Shown here piece after piece: positions 1 through 9,415 of a DNA stretch of 64,000 nt. Positions within the stretch are counted from its first letter, which is position 1, and the number at the start of each line of letters is the position of its first letter. Both the position numbers and the translations under genes were made by a program. This DNA is from Dyadobacter psychrophilus (lineage in GTDB: Bacteria > Bacteroidota > Bacteroidia > Cytophagales > Spirosomataceae): the NCBI RefSeq assembly GCF_900167945.1, contig NZ_FUZA01000001.1:372001-436000 (forward strand). Reading direction: 5' to 3'. The notes under the pieces were generated by a model. That model worked only from the letters and a program-made list of their open reading frames with translations, was not told the DNA's origin and did no database searches.

Positions 1-438
1 ATTCAAGAAGGCCAGGTAATTGTACCGCAGATGGCAAACGAACGTAAAGGCATTCAACCCGTGGTTACTTTAATGGCCAACGGAGGCAAGCGGGCGGAAA
101 TCAATGCGGGTCAGTCCGTCACCTTTACAGCGGAAGTTGAAGTCCCTGAAAAGATGGGTAAGATCGTTGCCGCGGCCTGGAATTTCGAAGGCTTGTCAAA
201 AGAAGTCGAAAAACGATCTGGATGGAGCTTTGAAAATTCTGATGAATTCCCGGTTGCGGCCAAGGTCTCCCCAACAAATAAGTCCGGTTCGAAGGTCACT
301 ATCAGGACAACCCATCAATTTTCAAAACCCGGCACCTATTTCCCTACACTCAGGGTTGCCTCTCAGCGTCATGGAAACGCCAAGACCCCGTTTACCCGAA
401 TTCAAAATCTAGATCGTGTGCGGGTAGTGGTTAAGTAG
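1..438 (+). CDS. C-terminal part of a secreted protein with a PKD-like tail (cut by window edge)
   Basis: The reading frame is open from base 1 and runs into a methionine at 31, so the ATG at 31 is probably internal and the gene begins outside the window. The visible 146 residues form one beta-rich domain. A phrase of the type 'GIQPVVTL-ANGG-RA' is followed by a PKD/Ig-like fold ending in 'F-KPGTYFPTLRVASQR'. From memory this tail occurs at the C-terminus of secreted alpha/beta-hydrolase (tannase/esterase-like) proteins, but the catalytic part is not visible, so I do not assign an enzyme. It converges with the leftward PQQ dehydrogenase remnant that ends at 516. No terminator hairpin is obvious between them. 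Confidence 0.6.
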   Translation: MQEGQVIVPQMANERKGIQPVVTLMANGGKRAEINAGQSVTFTAEVEVPEKMGKIVAAAWNFEGLSKEVEKRSGWSFENSDEFPVAAKVSPTNKSGSKVTIRTTHQFSKPGTYFPTLRVASQRHGNAKTPFTRIQNLDRVRVVVK

Positions 439-515
439 GATTACAAACCTGATGGGCCTGAATCAAATCTCCTATGTAAACGTCAGGACTCTGAATCATT
501 TTATTCCACAATACA

Positions 516-2442
516 TCAAGGCAATGCAAATGCCATCAGATATCCAGAAGGATTTTCAGTAGTCCCTCCAACGGAAAGTGCAAGAAATTGTTTCCCGTTG
601 ACCTGGTAGCTGCATGCGGTAGCGTTAGCCAGGGCAGGCAATGTCGTCTGCCAAAGTAGTTTACCGGTTGATTTGTCAAAAGCACGCAGCCTTTTATCGT
701 CCGTCCCACTAATGAATACCAAACCACCAGCTGTTACAATGGGGCCGGCTTTACCTTCCTGACCGGTTTCGGGGGCTCCTTTTGCCTGACGTGCTTCGTC
801 GTTACCCAATGGGATTTGCCACTCATATTCACCTGTGGATAGGTTCAGCGCATGCAGTGTTCCCCATGGCGGGATGATTGCGGGATTTCCGCTTGGATCT
901 TTCCAGGTTTTATAACCTGTTGAATTCAGATACTGGTCAGCATGTGCATTTCGCTCTGTTGTCCCCAGTTGACTTGACACGCTGGATCTGGCCGGTGACT
1001 CGCTGCTTGCTTTCGTTTGATCTCCTTTAATGATCGTTATGATATCGGGGGCATCGTTTGATTTTATGTATAAAAAATTCGTTGCCGGATCAAACGCCGC
1101 ACCGCCCCATTCTCCCACCGCGTGTCCCTGGCAATTGCAGGGTTCCTTTCAGATCAGGCGGGGTATAGAGCCCTTCGTATCGCATAGACCTGAATTTAGC
1201 TACGAGCGAATCATGATCGGCAGGTGAATAACTTGTCAGGTCTGCCTCGGTGACCGACTGGCGCGCAAACGGTTTTGGCTTAACCGGGAAGGGCTGTGTG
1301 GGTGATGCACTTTCCCCGGGAAGATTGGAGGCAGGAACTTTTCTTTCTTCAATTTCAAATAAAGGCTTCCCGGTTTCTCTGTCAAACACGAATACAAATC
1401 CCTGTTTGGTAATCTGTGCGACCGCATCTATGTTTCGGGGCCGACCGTCGGGTCCGTCACGTTTAATGGTAACAAGGTTTGGTGGCGCGGGAAGATCATA
1501 GTCCCAAAGGTCGTGATGCACAGTCTGAAAATGCCATACATGTTTTCCACTTGCCGCGTCCAGCGCAAGCACGCAATTGCCATACAGGTTTTCCCCTTTC
1601 CGGTCGGTTCCATAAAAATCATAGGAAGGCGAACCCAGCGCAAGAAAAACCATCCCTCTATTTTGATCCAGGCTCATGCCTGCCCAGTTATTGACTCCAC
1701 CCACTACTTTATACGCATCTTTCGACCAGGTTTCATAGCCGGGTTCGCCAGGCAGTGGAACGGTATGAAACGTCCACACAAGCTTTCCTGTCAGGCAGCT
1801 GTATGCTCTTATATAACCGGGTTGTGCGCCATACACATCTGGCACGCGGCAGCCCATGATGATCAGATCCTTATAAATAATCCCAGGGGATGTTGACGAA
1901 ACATAGATGTCTTTGCTATTATCCCTCAATCCGATCCTCATATCAACTTTGCCCGCTTTGCCAAATGAGGTGACTGGTTTGCCGGTAGCAGCATCCAATG
2001 CAAAAAGCTGGTTGTTAGCTGTAAACAGGATACGCCTATCCGCGTCCTTTTCCCAGTAAGTTAGCCCACGGTTTACTTCACCGCCACTCTCTTTGCCATT
2101 GAAAGGATCAAAAGACCACAATTGCTTTCCCGTTGCAGCATCAACAGCGTAAGCGCGCTGGCTGGCAGAAGTTGCATACATAATACCGTCAACAATAATG
2201 GGGTTACATTGACTGGGCCGGGTCCCTTCTGCATTGTCTTTAATGGCCAATGTCCAGGCGGGTTTTAACTGGCCCACATTTGAAACATTGATCTGATCCA
2301 AAGGTGAGTAGTTGGAGCTGCCTGCATCTGCTTTGTACACTGACCAGCTCCTGTCTTTCTGTTGTTGGCCAAAGGTGGTTTCTGATAAAAAAACAGACGT
2401 TACTACCAGCAGGACCTGAAAAGTCCACCTGCTCGATTTCAT
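516..2442 (-). pseudogene. PQQ-dependent dehydrogenase (quinoprotein beta-propeller), frameshifted
   Basis: Two adjacent frames together encode one quinoprotein alcohol/glucose dehydrogenase of about 640 residues. The upstream frame (to about 1115) has a signal peptide (MKSSRWTF...TTFGQ) and propeller repeats of the type 'AVDAATGKQLWSF', 'ALDAASGKHVWHFQTVHHDLWDYD', 'VFDRETGKPLFEI'. The second frame continues with 'GEWGGAAFDP', 'PPWGTLHALNLSTGEYEW' and ends 'GYLMAFALP'. In the family these join as GG-x-EWGGAAFDP. Here the frame changes in a G-rich run near 1113-1119, a net +1 or -2 shift. No c-type haem motif is present. The start at 2442 fits the signal peptide; ATGs at 2466 and 2505 are in frame and overlap the Mo subunit's stop. 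It is the last gene of the aldehyde oxidoreductase operon. It may be a true pseudogene or a sequencing error. Confidence 0.8.
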
Positions 2443-2497
2443 TTCATTGATTTGTAATAAATTCATTTTAAGATAGATTGGCAATTTCTGTTTAACC

Positions 2498-4699
2498 TTA
2501 AACATTGTTTTTCAATAACTTATCCAGTGTAATCGGATAGTCACGCACCCTTATCCCAGTCGCATTGTAGACAGCGTTGGCAACCGCAGATGCCACGCCA
2601 CATAAACCCAACTCGCCAATGCCTTTGGCTTTCATGGGTGACATAGTGGGGTCGATATCTTCCAACAGAATGACTTCCTGGTAAGGAATATCAGCATGGA
2701 CTGGAACCTCGTAGCCTGCCAGGTCATGATTTACAAAGAAGCCTATGTTTTTGTCAACCACCATTTCTTCCATTAGCGCCGCGCCAACGCCCATGGTCAT
2801 CGCGCCGATCACCTGGCTGCGTGCTGCTTTTGGGTTCAAAATCCTTCCGGCATGACAAACAGCCAGCATGCGTCTTACGCGGATTTCGAAGGTATATGCA
2901 TGCACTGCCACTTCAACAAAATGGGCTCCAAATGTGGTCTGGGCGTACTCTTTTGAAAGCTCACCATAAGTCATCTCATCCTGGGCGACTAATTCTGCGT
3001 TTTTTGCTGCATCGCCCAATGCAAAACTGCGATCACCCGCTCTTACCCTACCGTCAGCAAACTGCGCTTTATCCGCGTCCAATCCAAGCCGGTTTGCTAC
3101 TGCTTCCCTGAGTTTAACGCAGGCTGCATAAACACCCGACGTGGATGAAGCTGCGCCCCACTGACCACCCGAACCTGCGGATTCCGGAAAGGAGGAATCG
3201 CCGAGTTTTACCACAACTTTATCCAGCCCGACGCCCATCATCTCGGCCGCTGTCTGGGCGATAATGGTGTATGTGCCTGTTCCCAAATCCGTCATATCGG
3301 TTTCCACGGTAATGATGCCACTGCTGTTAAGCCGTACCCGAGCAGCCGATTTAGTCACCGGCGCGCCCCGGACTGCCGAAGCAACCCCCATTCCAATGAG
3401 CCATTGGCCTTCTTTTATACTTCCGGGCTTTGCATTCCTGCTGTTCCAGCCAAACTTTTCAGCGCCTGTCTGCAAACATTCGACAAGCTTACGGGTCGAG
3501 AATTTTCGCCCTGGCTTTTCGGGATCTTCCTGGCTATCGTTCTTGATCCGGAATGCAACCGGGTCCATACTGAGCTTCTCAGCCATTTCGTCCATAGCAA
3601 TTTCCAGGGCCATCATCCCAGGCGCTTCGCCCGGGGCCCGCATGGCGTTCCCTTCTGCCAAATCCAAAACGGCCAGTTTCAACCGGGTCAAACGGTTTGC
3701 ACCTGCATATAATATCCTGGTTGATGCCGTAGCTGGTTCGGTCCTGCCTCCTTGCAGGTTGCCCGACCAGCTTTCATGACCAATAGCTGTGATCTTGCCA
3801 TCCGGGTCAGCACCAATCCGGATACGCTGAATGGTTTTGGGACGGTGAATGGTGTTATTGAACATCAAAGGCCGTTGCAGCGCGAGCTTCACAGGCCGCC
3901 CTGCTACCCGCGCCGCCAGGCTGGCTGCAACCAGATCTGCCAGCACGGTTCCCTTTCCGCCGAAACCACCACCTATATAAGAAGCGATCAGCCGGATATT
4001 TTCTTTGGGTATCCCAAGGATAATGGCCAGATCCCGCACCCCCCAGTTCATCTGCTGGATCGAGCACCAGCAGGTCAGTTTATCCCCTTCCCACTTGGCA
4101 ATGGTCGCATGCGGCTCCATCATCGCATGCGCCTGATCTGGTGTAGAGTAAGTTTCATCCATTTTAACCTGTGCTGTTTTGAAAGCACCTTCAAAATCAC
4201 CAATCATGGTTTGTGCTGGCGGGCCAAACTGAGCCGGCGGCGGAGTTTGAGCAGAATCTTTGAGGGCGTCAAGGTCAAAAGAGCCTTTTGACTTTTTGTA
4301 ATCAATTTTCAAAAGGGAACCTGCATAGCGCGCCTGTTCAAAGGTTTCTGCGACCACAACAGCAACCGCCTGATGGTAATGATCGATCTGTGGCCCGGCC
4401 AAAAAACGGCTTACATAGAATTTGCCTGCTTGCAGCGGCCCTGCGTTAGCGGCAGTGACGATAGCCAGTACACCAGGTGCTGCCTTCGCTGCCGACTGGT
4501 CAATCCGGGTAATCATTCCTTTGGCAATGGCGGAACCTACAATATATCCGTAGGCTGGATTAGTCACTTCCTGGTTATGTTCGTAAGCATATTTTGCCGT
4601 GCCTGTTGTTTTCAAGGGACCTTCAATACGATCTGTGGGTTTACCAATAACTTTAAGCTGGTCAATCGGGTTAATGCCCGCAGGTTTGTCAAATTTCAT
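2498..4699 (-). CDS. Molybdopterin-binding subunit of a PaoC/xanthine-dehydrogenase-family oxidoreductase
   Basis: The 733-residue protein has the two-part layout of the large subunit of xanthine dehydrogenase-type enzymes. An 'aldehyde oxidase a/b hammerhead' domain (about residues 18-130, starting 'IGKPTDRIEGPLKTTGTAKY') is followed by the molybdenum-cofactor-binding region with 'GGGFGGKG' near 240, 'RAPGEAPGM' in the middle and 'GIGELGLCGVASAVANAVYNATG' near the end. The last segment contains the catalytic-glutamate motif GxGE. It is most like PaoC/YagR of periplasmic aldehyde oxidoreductase PaoABC, which oxidises aldehydes to acids. Its start lies one base from the stop of the FAD subunit, which suggests translational coupling. 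It has no signal peptide of its own, so export would depend on co-translocation with the Tat-bearing small subunit. Confidence 0.9.
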   Translation of the reverse strand: MKFDKPAGINPIDQLKVIGKPTDRIEGPLKTTGTAKYAYEHNQEVTNPAYGYIVGSAIAKGMITRIDQSAAKAAPGVLAIVTAANAGPLQAGKFYVSRFLAGPQIDHYHQAVAVVVAETFEQARYAGSLLKIDYKKSKGSFDLDALKDSAQTPPPAQFGPPAQTMIGDFEGAFKTAQVKMDETYSTPDQAHAMMEPHATIAKWEGDKLTCWCSIQQMNWGVRDLAIILGIPKENIRLIASYIGGGFGGKGTVLADLVAASLAARVAGRPVKLALQRPLMFNNTIHRPKTIQRIRIGADPDGKITAIGHESWSGNLQGGRTEPATASTRILYAGANRLTRLKLAVLDLAEGNAMRAPGEAPGMMALEIAMDEMAEKLSMDPVAFRIKNDSQEDPEKPGRKFSTRKLVECLQTGAEKFGWNSRNAKPGSIKEGQWLIGMGVASAVRGAPVTKSAARVRLNSSGIITVETDMTDLGTGTYTIIAQTAAEMMGVGLDKVVVKLGDSSFPESAGSGGQWGAASSTSGVYAACVKLREAVANRLGLDADKAQFADGRVRAGDRSFALGDAAKNAELVAQDEMTYGELSKEYAQTTFGAHFVEVAVHAYTFEIRVRRMLAVCHAGRILNPKAARSQVIGAMTMGVGAALMEEMVVDKNIGFFVNHDLAGYEVPVHADIPYQEVILLEDIDPTMSPMKAKGIGELGLCGVASAVANAVYNATGIRVRDYPITLDKLLKNNV

Positions 4700-4700
4700 A

Positions 4701-5648
4701 TCAGCTCCTGTTTTCTGTTAAGATCCCTTCAATGGTACGCTCCACAAGTGCCAGCTTGAATGCATTTTCCTGGGTTGGTCTGGCACCTTCCAATAACCTG
4801 GAGGCAAATTCCTTTGCACCGATCGGGATCAATTTTTCAGCAGAAGCATTGCGCCAGGGCCTTGGGGCAACTCCGCCCACGGCGATCCTTCCACTGCCGT
4901 CCTTAAAGAGGATTGCACCTACCGAAACAAGTGCAAAGGCATACGAAGCTCTGTCGCGCACTTTATGATAGACATGGATTCCACCCACCGGTGCTGGCAG
5001 TATGACCGAAGTGATCAGCTCATTTTTTTCCAGGGTAGTTTCCAAATGCGGGGTCTTACCGGGAAGCCGGTAGAACTGCGAGATTGGGATTTGCCTGGTC
5101 TTGCCGTCTGGCTTAACGGTTTCGATCACCGCATCAAGGGCCATCATGGCAACAGCCATATCACTGGGGTGCGTGGCAATGCAGGCATCACTGCTTCCGA
5201 TAACAGCAAGCTGGCGGCTAAACCCGGCAATCGCCGAGCATCCACTGCCAGGCGAACGCTTGTTACAAGGCTGGTTGGTATCGTAAAAGTATGGGCAGCG
5301 TGTGCGCTGTAAAAGGTTACCAGATGTAGTGGCTTTATTGCGAAGCTGCCCGGACGCACCAGCAAGCAGCGCTCTGGATAAAATAGCGTAGTCTGTTCTC
5401 ACCCGCGCATCAGCTGCCAGGTCAGTATTACGCACCAGCGCACCGATCCGAAGGCCACCATCTGGCGTAGGTTCAATTTTATCAAGCCCGATCCTGCCGA
5501 TATCGATCAGGTGGGTGGGCGTCTCGATCTGCAATTTCATCAGGTCAAGCAGGTTGGTACCACCGGCCAGGAATTTAGCGCCTGGTTTGCTCGCCGCAGC
5601 AGCTGCCTGGGCTAGTGTTTCAGCGCGTTCGTATGTGAATGGTTTCAT
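4701..5648 (-). CDS. FAD-binding subunit of the molybdenum aldehyde oxidoreductase (PaoB-like)
   Basis: This 315-residue protein matches the medium, FAD-binding subunit of molybdenum hydroxylases. '[17 protein letters not shown]' near the start is the FAD pyrophosphate-binding loop, and '[17 protein letters not shown]' follows. The insertion around residues 115-140 carries several cysteines (RCPYFYD...PCNKR...GSGCSAI), as in PaoB/YagS and 4-hydroxybenzoyl-CoA reductase, where the extra loop holds a 4Fe-4S cluster. I infer the same here. The C-terminal CO-dehydrogenase-flavoprotein-like domain begins around 205 ('[19 protein letters not shown]'). It sits between the 2Fe-2S and Mo subunits in the order typical of the Pao operon. 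Confidence 0.9.
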   Translation of the reverse strand: MKPFTYERAETLAQAAAAASKPGAKFLAGGTNLLDLMKLQIETPTHLIDIGRIGLDKIEPTPDGGLRIGALVRNTDLAADARVRTDYAILSRALLAGASGQLRNKATTSGNLLQRTRCPYFYDTNQPCNKRSPGSGCSAIAGFSRQLAVIGSSDACIATHPSDMAVAMMALDAVIETVKPDGKTRQIPISQFYRLPGKTPHLETTLEKNELITSVILPAPVGGIHVYHKVRDRASYAFALVSVGAILFKDGSGRIAVGGVAPRPWRNASAEKLIPIGAKEFASRLLEGARPTQENAFKLALVERTIEGILTENRS

Positions 5649-5691
5649 CTTATTACAGTTCAGGTGTGAAATGAATTGGCTGGGGAGCCTT

Positions 5692-6342
5692 TTAGCCCGT
5701 TACCCCAGCGACTTCTGCGGCAGCCTGGGCAATGTTAGAATAGGCCCCGCAGCGGCAAAGGTTCCCGCTCATCCTTTCACGGAACTCAGCATTACTAAAA
5801 GCCATTGGCCCCATTAGCTCGGTGCTCACATGGCTGGGCACCCCTGCTTTTATTTCTTCCAGTACGGCTACCGCTGAGCAGATCTGGCCGGGCGTACAAT
5901 ACCCGCACTGGAATCCATCGTGTTTGATGAATGCCGACTGCATCGGATGAAGGTTTTCTGGTGTGCCGATCCCTTCGATTGTGGTGATGGAATCGTCCTG
6001 GTGTTGCAGTGCAAGTGACAAACAGGAATTAATGCGCCTTCCGTTTACAAGTACGGTGCACGCCCCGCACTGACCATGGTCACAGCCCTTTTTTGTGCCC
6101 GTTAAATGCAGGTGTTCGCGGAGCACGTCCAGCAATGTGGTGCGAGTGTCCATTTCCAAATTAACCGCTTTGCCGTTGACATTGAAAGACACGCCTGCCG
6201 ATTCAACAGGGGTAACAATCGGGGAAGCCGGGGCCGCTTCTAAGCCTGTTACACTGGTAATGGCCAGTGCGGTAACGGCTACTGCGGTGCCCGCAAGCAT
6301 TTCGCGCCGGGTGATGCTGCCGGATCCATTTTCATTTTCCAT
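5692..6342 (-). CDS. 2Fe-2S subunit with Tat signal, molybdenum aldehyde oxidoreductase (PaoA-like)
   Basis: The 216-residue protein starts with a twin-arginine signal ([21 protein letters not shown]), so the complex is predicted to be exported folded to the periplasm. The plant-ferredoxin-type cluster motif C-x4-C-x2-C ('[12 protein letters not shown]', then a fourth Cys in 'INSCLSLA') is followed by the second 2Fe-2S domain with 'CGYCTPGQ' and 'CRCGAYSNI'. This is the standard layout of the small subunit of xanthine dehydrogenase-family enzymes and passes electrons from Mo to FAD. It is the first gene of the leftward operon 6342-516; the 105 bp upstream, up to the cupin gene, could hold the promoter. 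Confidence 0.92.
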   Translation of the reverse strand: MENENGSGSITRREMLAGTAVAVTALAITSVTGLEAAPASPIVTPVESAGVSFNVNGKAVNLEMDTRTTLLDVLREHLHLTGTKKGCDHGQCGACTVLVNGRRINSCLSLALQHQDDSITTIEGIGTPENLHPMQSAFIKHDGFQCGYCTPGQICSAVAVLEEIKAGVPSHVSTELMGPMAFSNAEFRERMSGNLCRCGAYSNIAQAAAEVAGVTG

Positions 6343-6447
6343 ATGCTTATTTTTTATTTCGCGTTCAACAGATATGTTACTGGCTCATTTAATAAAAAAC
6401 TTACCGATCATGCTCTGCCTGCGTCTATGTGGCCTAATAATTCAGCA

Positions 6448-6903
6448 TCACTTTCTCAGGCTTTGGTACTCCTGATCTGTTACTGCTTCTTTCCAAATGA
6501 CTATCCCTTTCTCTGTATTTGTATTTAAAGAGATGTGGGACATTGGTTTATCTGCCGATGCCCCATGCCAATGGTCGATGTTAGGAAGGCATTTGACCAC
6601 ATCACCCTTACTTATTACTTGCAATTGCTTTCCTTTTTCCTGGTAGTATCCGACTCCATCCGTTACAAGCAATACTTGGCCGGCCGGGTGCGCGTGCCAA
6701 TTAGACCTTGCCCCCGCCTCAAAGGTTACATTGCCCATCATGCTGGTAAAAATGCTGTCATTGGCTACCAATACTTTAAGCCAAACCCTCCCGGTAAAAT
6801 TCTCTGCTGGTGCTGGGTCGCCTTTGGGAAAAATGTCACTCTGCGCAGCACTATTGAGATAGAAAAAACTGGACAATACCAGTGTCAAAATATGCTTTTT
6901 CAT
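6448..6903 (-). CDS. Secreted single-domain cupin protein
   Basis: About 150 residues: a signal peptide (MKKHILTLVLSSFFYLNSAAQ) followed by one cupin_2 barrel. The metal-site motif is visible as 'NWHAHPAGQVLLVTDGVGYYQEKG' (motif 1, HxH) and 'CLPNIDHWHGAS' (motif 2). Proteins of this type often sit beside carboxymuconolactone-decarboxylase-like proteins, as here (9416-10267), but the substrate cannot be told. An in-frame ATG lies six bases upstream. It precedes the PaoA-like gene on the same strand and may be co-transcribed with it. Confidence 0.82.
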   Translation of the reverse strand: MKKHILTLVLSSFFYLNSAAQSDIFPKGDPAPAENFTGRVWLKVLVANDSIFTSMMGNVTFEAGARSNWHAHPAGQVLLVTDGVGYYQEKGKQLQVISKGDVVKCLPNIDHWHGASADKPMSHISLNTNTEKGIVIWKEAVTDQEYQSLRK

Positions 6904-6925
6904 AATCATTGTGAATAGATAATGT

Positions 6926-7378
6926 TTACCTTCTTCTAGGCGTGCCCCCAGGAAAAAACCAATGCTCCATTGCCTTCCCGTTAGTATACCTGGTCATCTC
7001 GATACCCTCAATGACCATGGATGAATCACTTCCAACATATCTGATCCAATCACTGAAATACTCCCCATCCATTAACTGCCTTTTTATTTCCATTCTATCT
7101 GGCTTGAAACGGGCATGAAACCTGACAATGCCCACCTTTAAACTATCAACGCCTACTCTTTCTCCTGCATGGTTCACAAAGTCAGGTGCAATAATACCGT
7201 CCAGTGCACTGACGTCCCCTGTCTGAAATGCTTTCAGCAAAGTCTCATTAGCACTTTTATTTCTTTCTGCTGTCGCACTGCTAAGCCTGACGGCGCTGCT
7301 GCCCTTATATTCAGAAACACACGAGGCGACCGCTGAAAACACAAGTAGTGCAGCGGAAATCCACAAAAGCTTGTTCAT
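6926..7378 (-). CDS. SnoaL/NTF2-like lipoprotein
   Basis: A 150-residue predicted lipoprotein with an N-terminal hydrophobic stretch and lipobox (SAVASC). The rest fits an NTF2-fold, SnoaL/ester-cyclase-like protein: 'ETLLKAFQTGDVSALDGIIAPDFVNHAGE' is the usual opening helix and strand, and 'EHWFFPGG' resembles the common C-terminal 'E.W' strand. The reaction is unknown. It lies 22 bp upstream of the cupin gene on the same strand and downstream of the metallo-hydrolase gene, so the three may form one transcript. Confidence 0.7.
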   Translation of the reverse strand: MNKLLWISAALLVFSAVASCVSEYKGSSAVRLSSATAERNKSANETLLKAFQTGDVSALDGIIAPDFVNHAGERVGVDSLKVGIVRFHARFKPDRMEIKRQLMDGEYFSDWIRYVGSDSSMVIEGIEMTRYTNGKAMEHWFFPGGTPRRR

Positions 7379-7435
7379 GTGCAGTATTTAGTTATCTGAA
7401 ATTAAATAGTAACTCTGTATATACTAATCCCGCTA

Positions 7436-8338
7436 TTATTTCCTGAGTTTGCGGAGTGAATAGGGCTGACCAGGAGCCAAAACAATGATCCGTTTCGGGT
7501 TTACAACTTTATCATAAAGGCTTTTGGGGTCGCCGTTAAATGGTGAGAAGTCGGGAGCGTCCACCGAGCCCCAGTGAGAAAGCAGCAGCGGAGTATCAGG
7601 ATAGGCATTTGCCAGTTTAATTGCGCCGGCAAGTGTAAAGTGCCACTCGCTGTCAGAAAAATCAAACAGGATGGCATCGGGCGTAGGAAGATGCAGGTGC
7701 TCATCCAATAAACGGGAATCGCCCGGGGCCCAGATTGTGCCATCTGGCGTCTGGATCATAAAGCCGCACGCATCCTCATTTTTAAAATGACGCTGGCCTG
7801 GCCTTGGGTAGGCATTTTGGTAAGCATGATCGGCTGGTGTAAGCTTCACGCTTATGTCGTTTACCTTGAAAACAGCCCCGATGTCATGCCCAAAAGATGG
7901 CCATGACATATTTTTCATCAGCGAATCCACATAGATTGTGGAATGAAAGGCTTTGGTTACTCCCACCAGGTCTTTATTGGTAGGCACACTGAAATGATCA
8001 TTATCTGCATGGGTTACCAGGACTGCATCCAAACTTGGTACATCTTTGGGTTTGATAGGAAATTCAATCAAAATCGGCATATCAAAACCTTGCAGCAGCG
8101 GGTCAACCATTAAAGTAGTGCCCCGGCTATTGATTAGAAACCCTGCCATTCCCAGCCAGCGGAGTGTCGTGGATTTAGACGCCCCGAATGCTTCTTTACC
8201 AAAAGGCTGCGTTTTAGGAGGCGTGGCCTGGTACTTCTTTTCTGTCTTTTTTGACAAACTATCCGTTTTTTGCTGCGCCTGGATGTCGCATGTCAGCAAC
8301 GTGAGGATCAATGCAATGGCAAGCTGTTTTGCTTTCAT
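7436..8338 (-). CDS. Secreted metallo-beta-lactamase-fold hydrolase (UlaG-like)
   Basis: The 300-residue protein has a signal peptide (ends DIQAQQ) and the metallo-hydrolase signature 'VTHADNDHFSVP' near residue 112, a variant of HxHxDH in which the first His pair reads H-A-D-N-D-H. Further metal-ligand candidates are 'ADHAYQN' and 'LSHWGSVD'. 'LRWLGMAGFLINSRGTTLMVDP' is typical of UlaG-like members of the superfamily. The substrate is unknown. It is the first gene leftward from the divergent AraC regulator at 8498, with 159 bp between them, so it is the likely primary target of that regulator. Confidence 0.83.
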   Translation of the reverse strand: MKAKQLAIALILTLLTCDIQAQQKTDSLSKKTEKKYQATPPKTQPFGKEAFGASKSTTLRWLGMAGFLINSRGTTLMVDPLLQGFDMPILIEFPIKPKDVPSLDAVLVTHADNDHFSVPTNKDLVGVTKAFHSTIYVDSLMKNMSWPSFGHDIGAVFKVNDISVKLTPADHAYQNAYPRPGQRHFKNEDACGFMIQTPDGTIWAPGDSRLLDEHLHLPTPDAILFDFSDSEWHFTLAGAIKLANAYPDTPLLLSHWGSVDAPDFSPFNGDPKSLYDKVVNPKRIIVLAPGQPYSLRKLRK

Positions 8339-8497
8339 GTTTGCTGGTTAAATAGTATAAGGCAAATTTCCGCCCATTTGCCGGATGCAAGCTTATATGA
8401 ATCACTGCATTGTTTACCATTTTTACTGATCGCCAGCTTGGTATGCGATTGGTATAAAAACCATCAGGTACTTTTGGGATAGCTAAACAAAAAAGCA

Positions 8498-9397
8498 ATG
8501 AACGAAATCTTCAAGCTGGAAAGCGTTTCCCAGTTCAACACCCAGAGAGGCCAGCGGACCCTGCATCCACTGGTAAGCGTACTGGACCAATCCAAATCAA
8601 GCCCTATAAAAGGGGCCCGTTTTGTCTCGGAGCTTTACATTATCTTTCTTAAGGAAGTGAAATGTGAGGAGCTTAAATACGGCCGCAGCCATTACGACTA
8701 TTATGATGGGACATTGCTGTTTATAGCGCCGGGGCAAGTATTTGGTTTTGATGATGATGAAAAAATGTTCCAGCCAACCGGGTGGGTTTTGCTGTTTCAT
8801 CCCGACCTGATACGCGGCACTTCGCTGGGTCGATCGATTAAAGATTACGGGTTTTTCTCCTACGATGTCAATGAAGCCCTTCACCTCTCAGACAGCGAAC
8901 GGGCCATTATTTTGGAAAGCTTTTCAAAGATCCGCTATGAATTAGAGCATGCCATTGATAAACACAGCAAAACACTGTTGATCAGCAACATTGAGCTGTT
9001 TTTAAATTACTGTGTCCGGTTTTACGACCGCCAGTTTATTACACGTGACAATATCCATAAAGATATCCTGGCCAGGTTTGAAAGCGCGCTGGATGAGTTT
9101 TTCACTTCGGATGCACCGCAAATTGTAGGGCTGCCGTCCGTGCGTTTTTTTGCAGAAAAATTCAGCTTGTCAGCTAATTATTTTGGGGATCTGGTCAAAA
9201 AGGAAACTGGAAAATCCGCGCACGAACACATCCAGGAAAAACTTATTACAGTAGCCAAAGAGCGCGTCCTAAGTAGCAACAGAACCATTAGTGAAATTGC
9301 TTATGAAATCGGCTTCAAATACCCTTCCCATTTCACCCGGCTCTTCAAAGCACAGGTAGGAAAATCGCCTGTGGATTTCAGGCTATCTGATAATTGA
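8498..9397 (+). CDS. AraC-family transcriptional regulator (paralogue of the one at 31480)
   Basis: 299 residues. The N-terminal half is a cupin-like sensor region with the phrase 'TLHPLVSVLDQSKS'. The C-terminal 100 residues form two helix-turn-helix units, ending with the AraC signature 'ISEIAYEIGFKYPSHFTRLFKAQVGKSPVDFR'. It is divergent from the hydrolase/SnoaL/cupin genes and 18 bp upstream of a CMD-domain gene, and probably controls both. It is clearly similar over its full length to the regulator at 31480-32385 ('NEALHLS', 'KIRYELEHAIDKHSK-L', 'NIELFL-YC-RFYDRQF-TRD'), which also stands divergent from a molybdenum oxidoreductase operon. Confidence 0.92.
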   Translation: MNEIFKLESVSQFNTQRGQRTLHPLVSVLDQSKSSPIKGARFVSELYIIFLKEVKCEELKYGRSHYDYYDGTLLFIAPGQVFGFDDDEKMFQPTGWVLLFHPDLIRGTSLGRSIKDYGFFSYDVNEALHLSDSERAIILESFSKIRYELEHAIDKHSKTLLISNIELFLNYCVRFYDRQFITRDNIHKDILARFESALDEFFTSDAPQIVGLPSVRFFAEKFSLSANYFGDLVKKETGKSAHEHIQEKLITVAKERVLSSNRTISEIAYEIGFKYPSHFTRLFKAQVGKSPVDFRLSDN

Positions 9398-9415
9398 TCA
9401 CAAACCAAGGCCACT

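Noticed and set aside
1090..1118. Two separate genes (471 and 200 codons) for the PQQ dehydrogenase
   Set aside because: The two frames are the N- and C-terminal parts of one propeller, joined at the conserved GG-x-EWGGAAFDP block. The second has no start signal beyond a GTG at the break.
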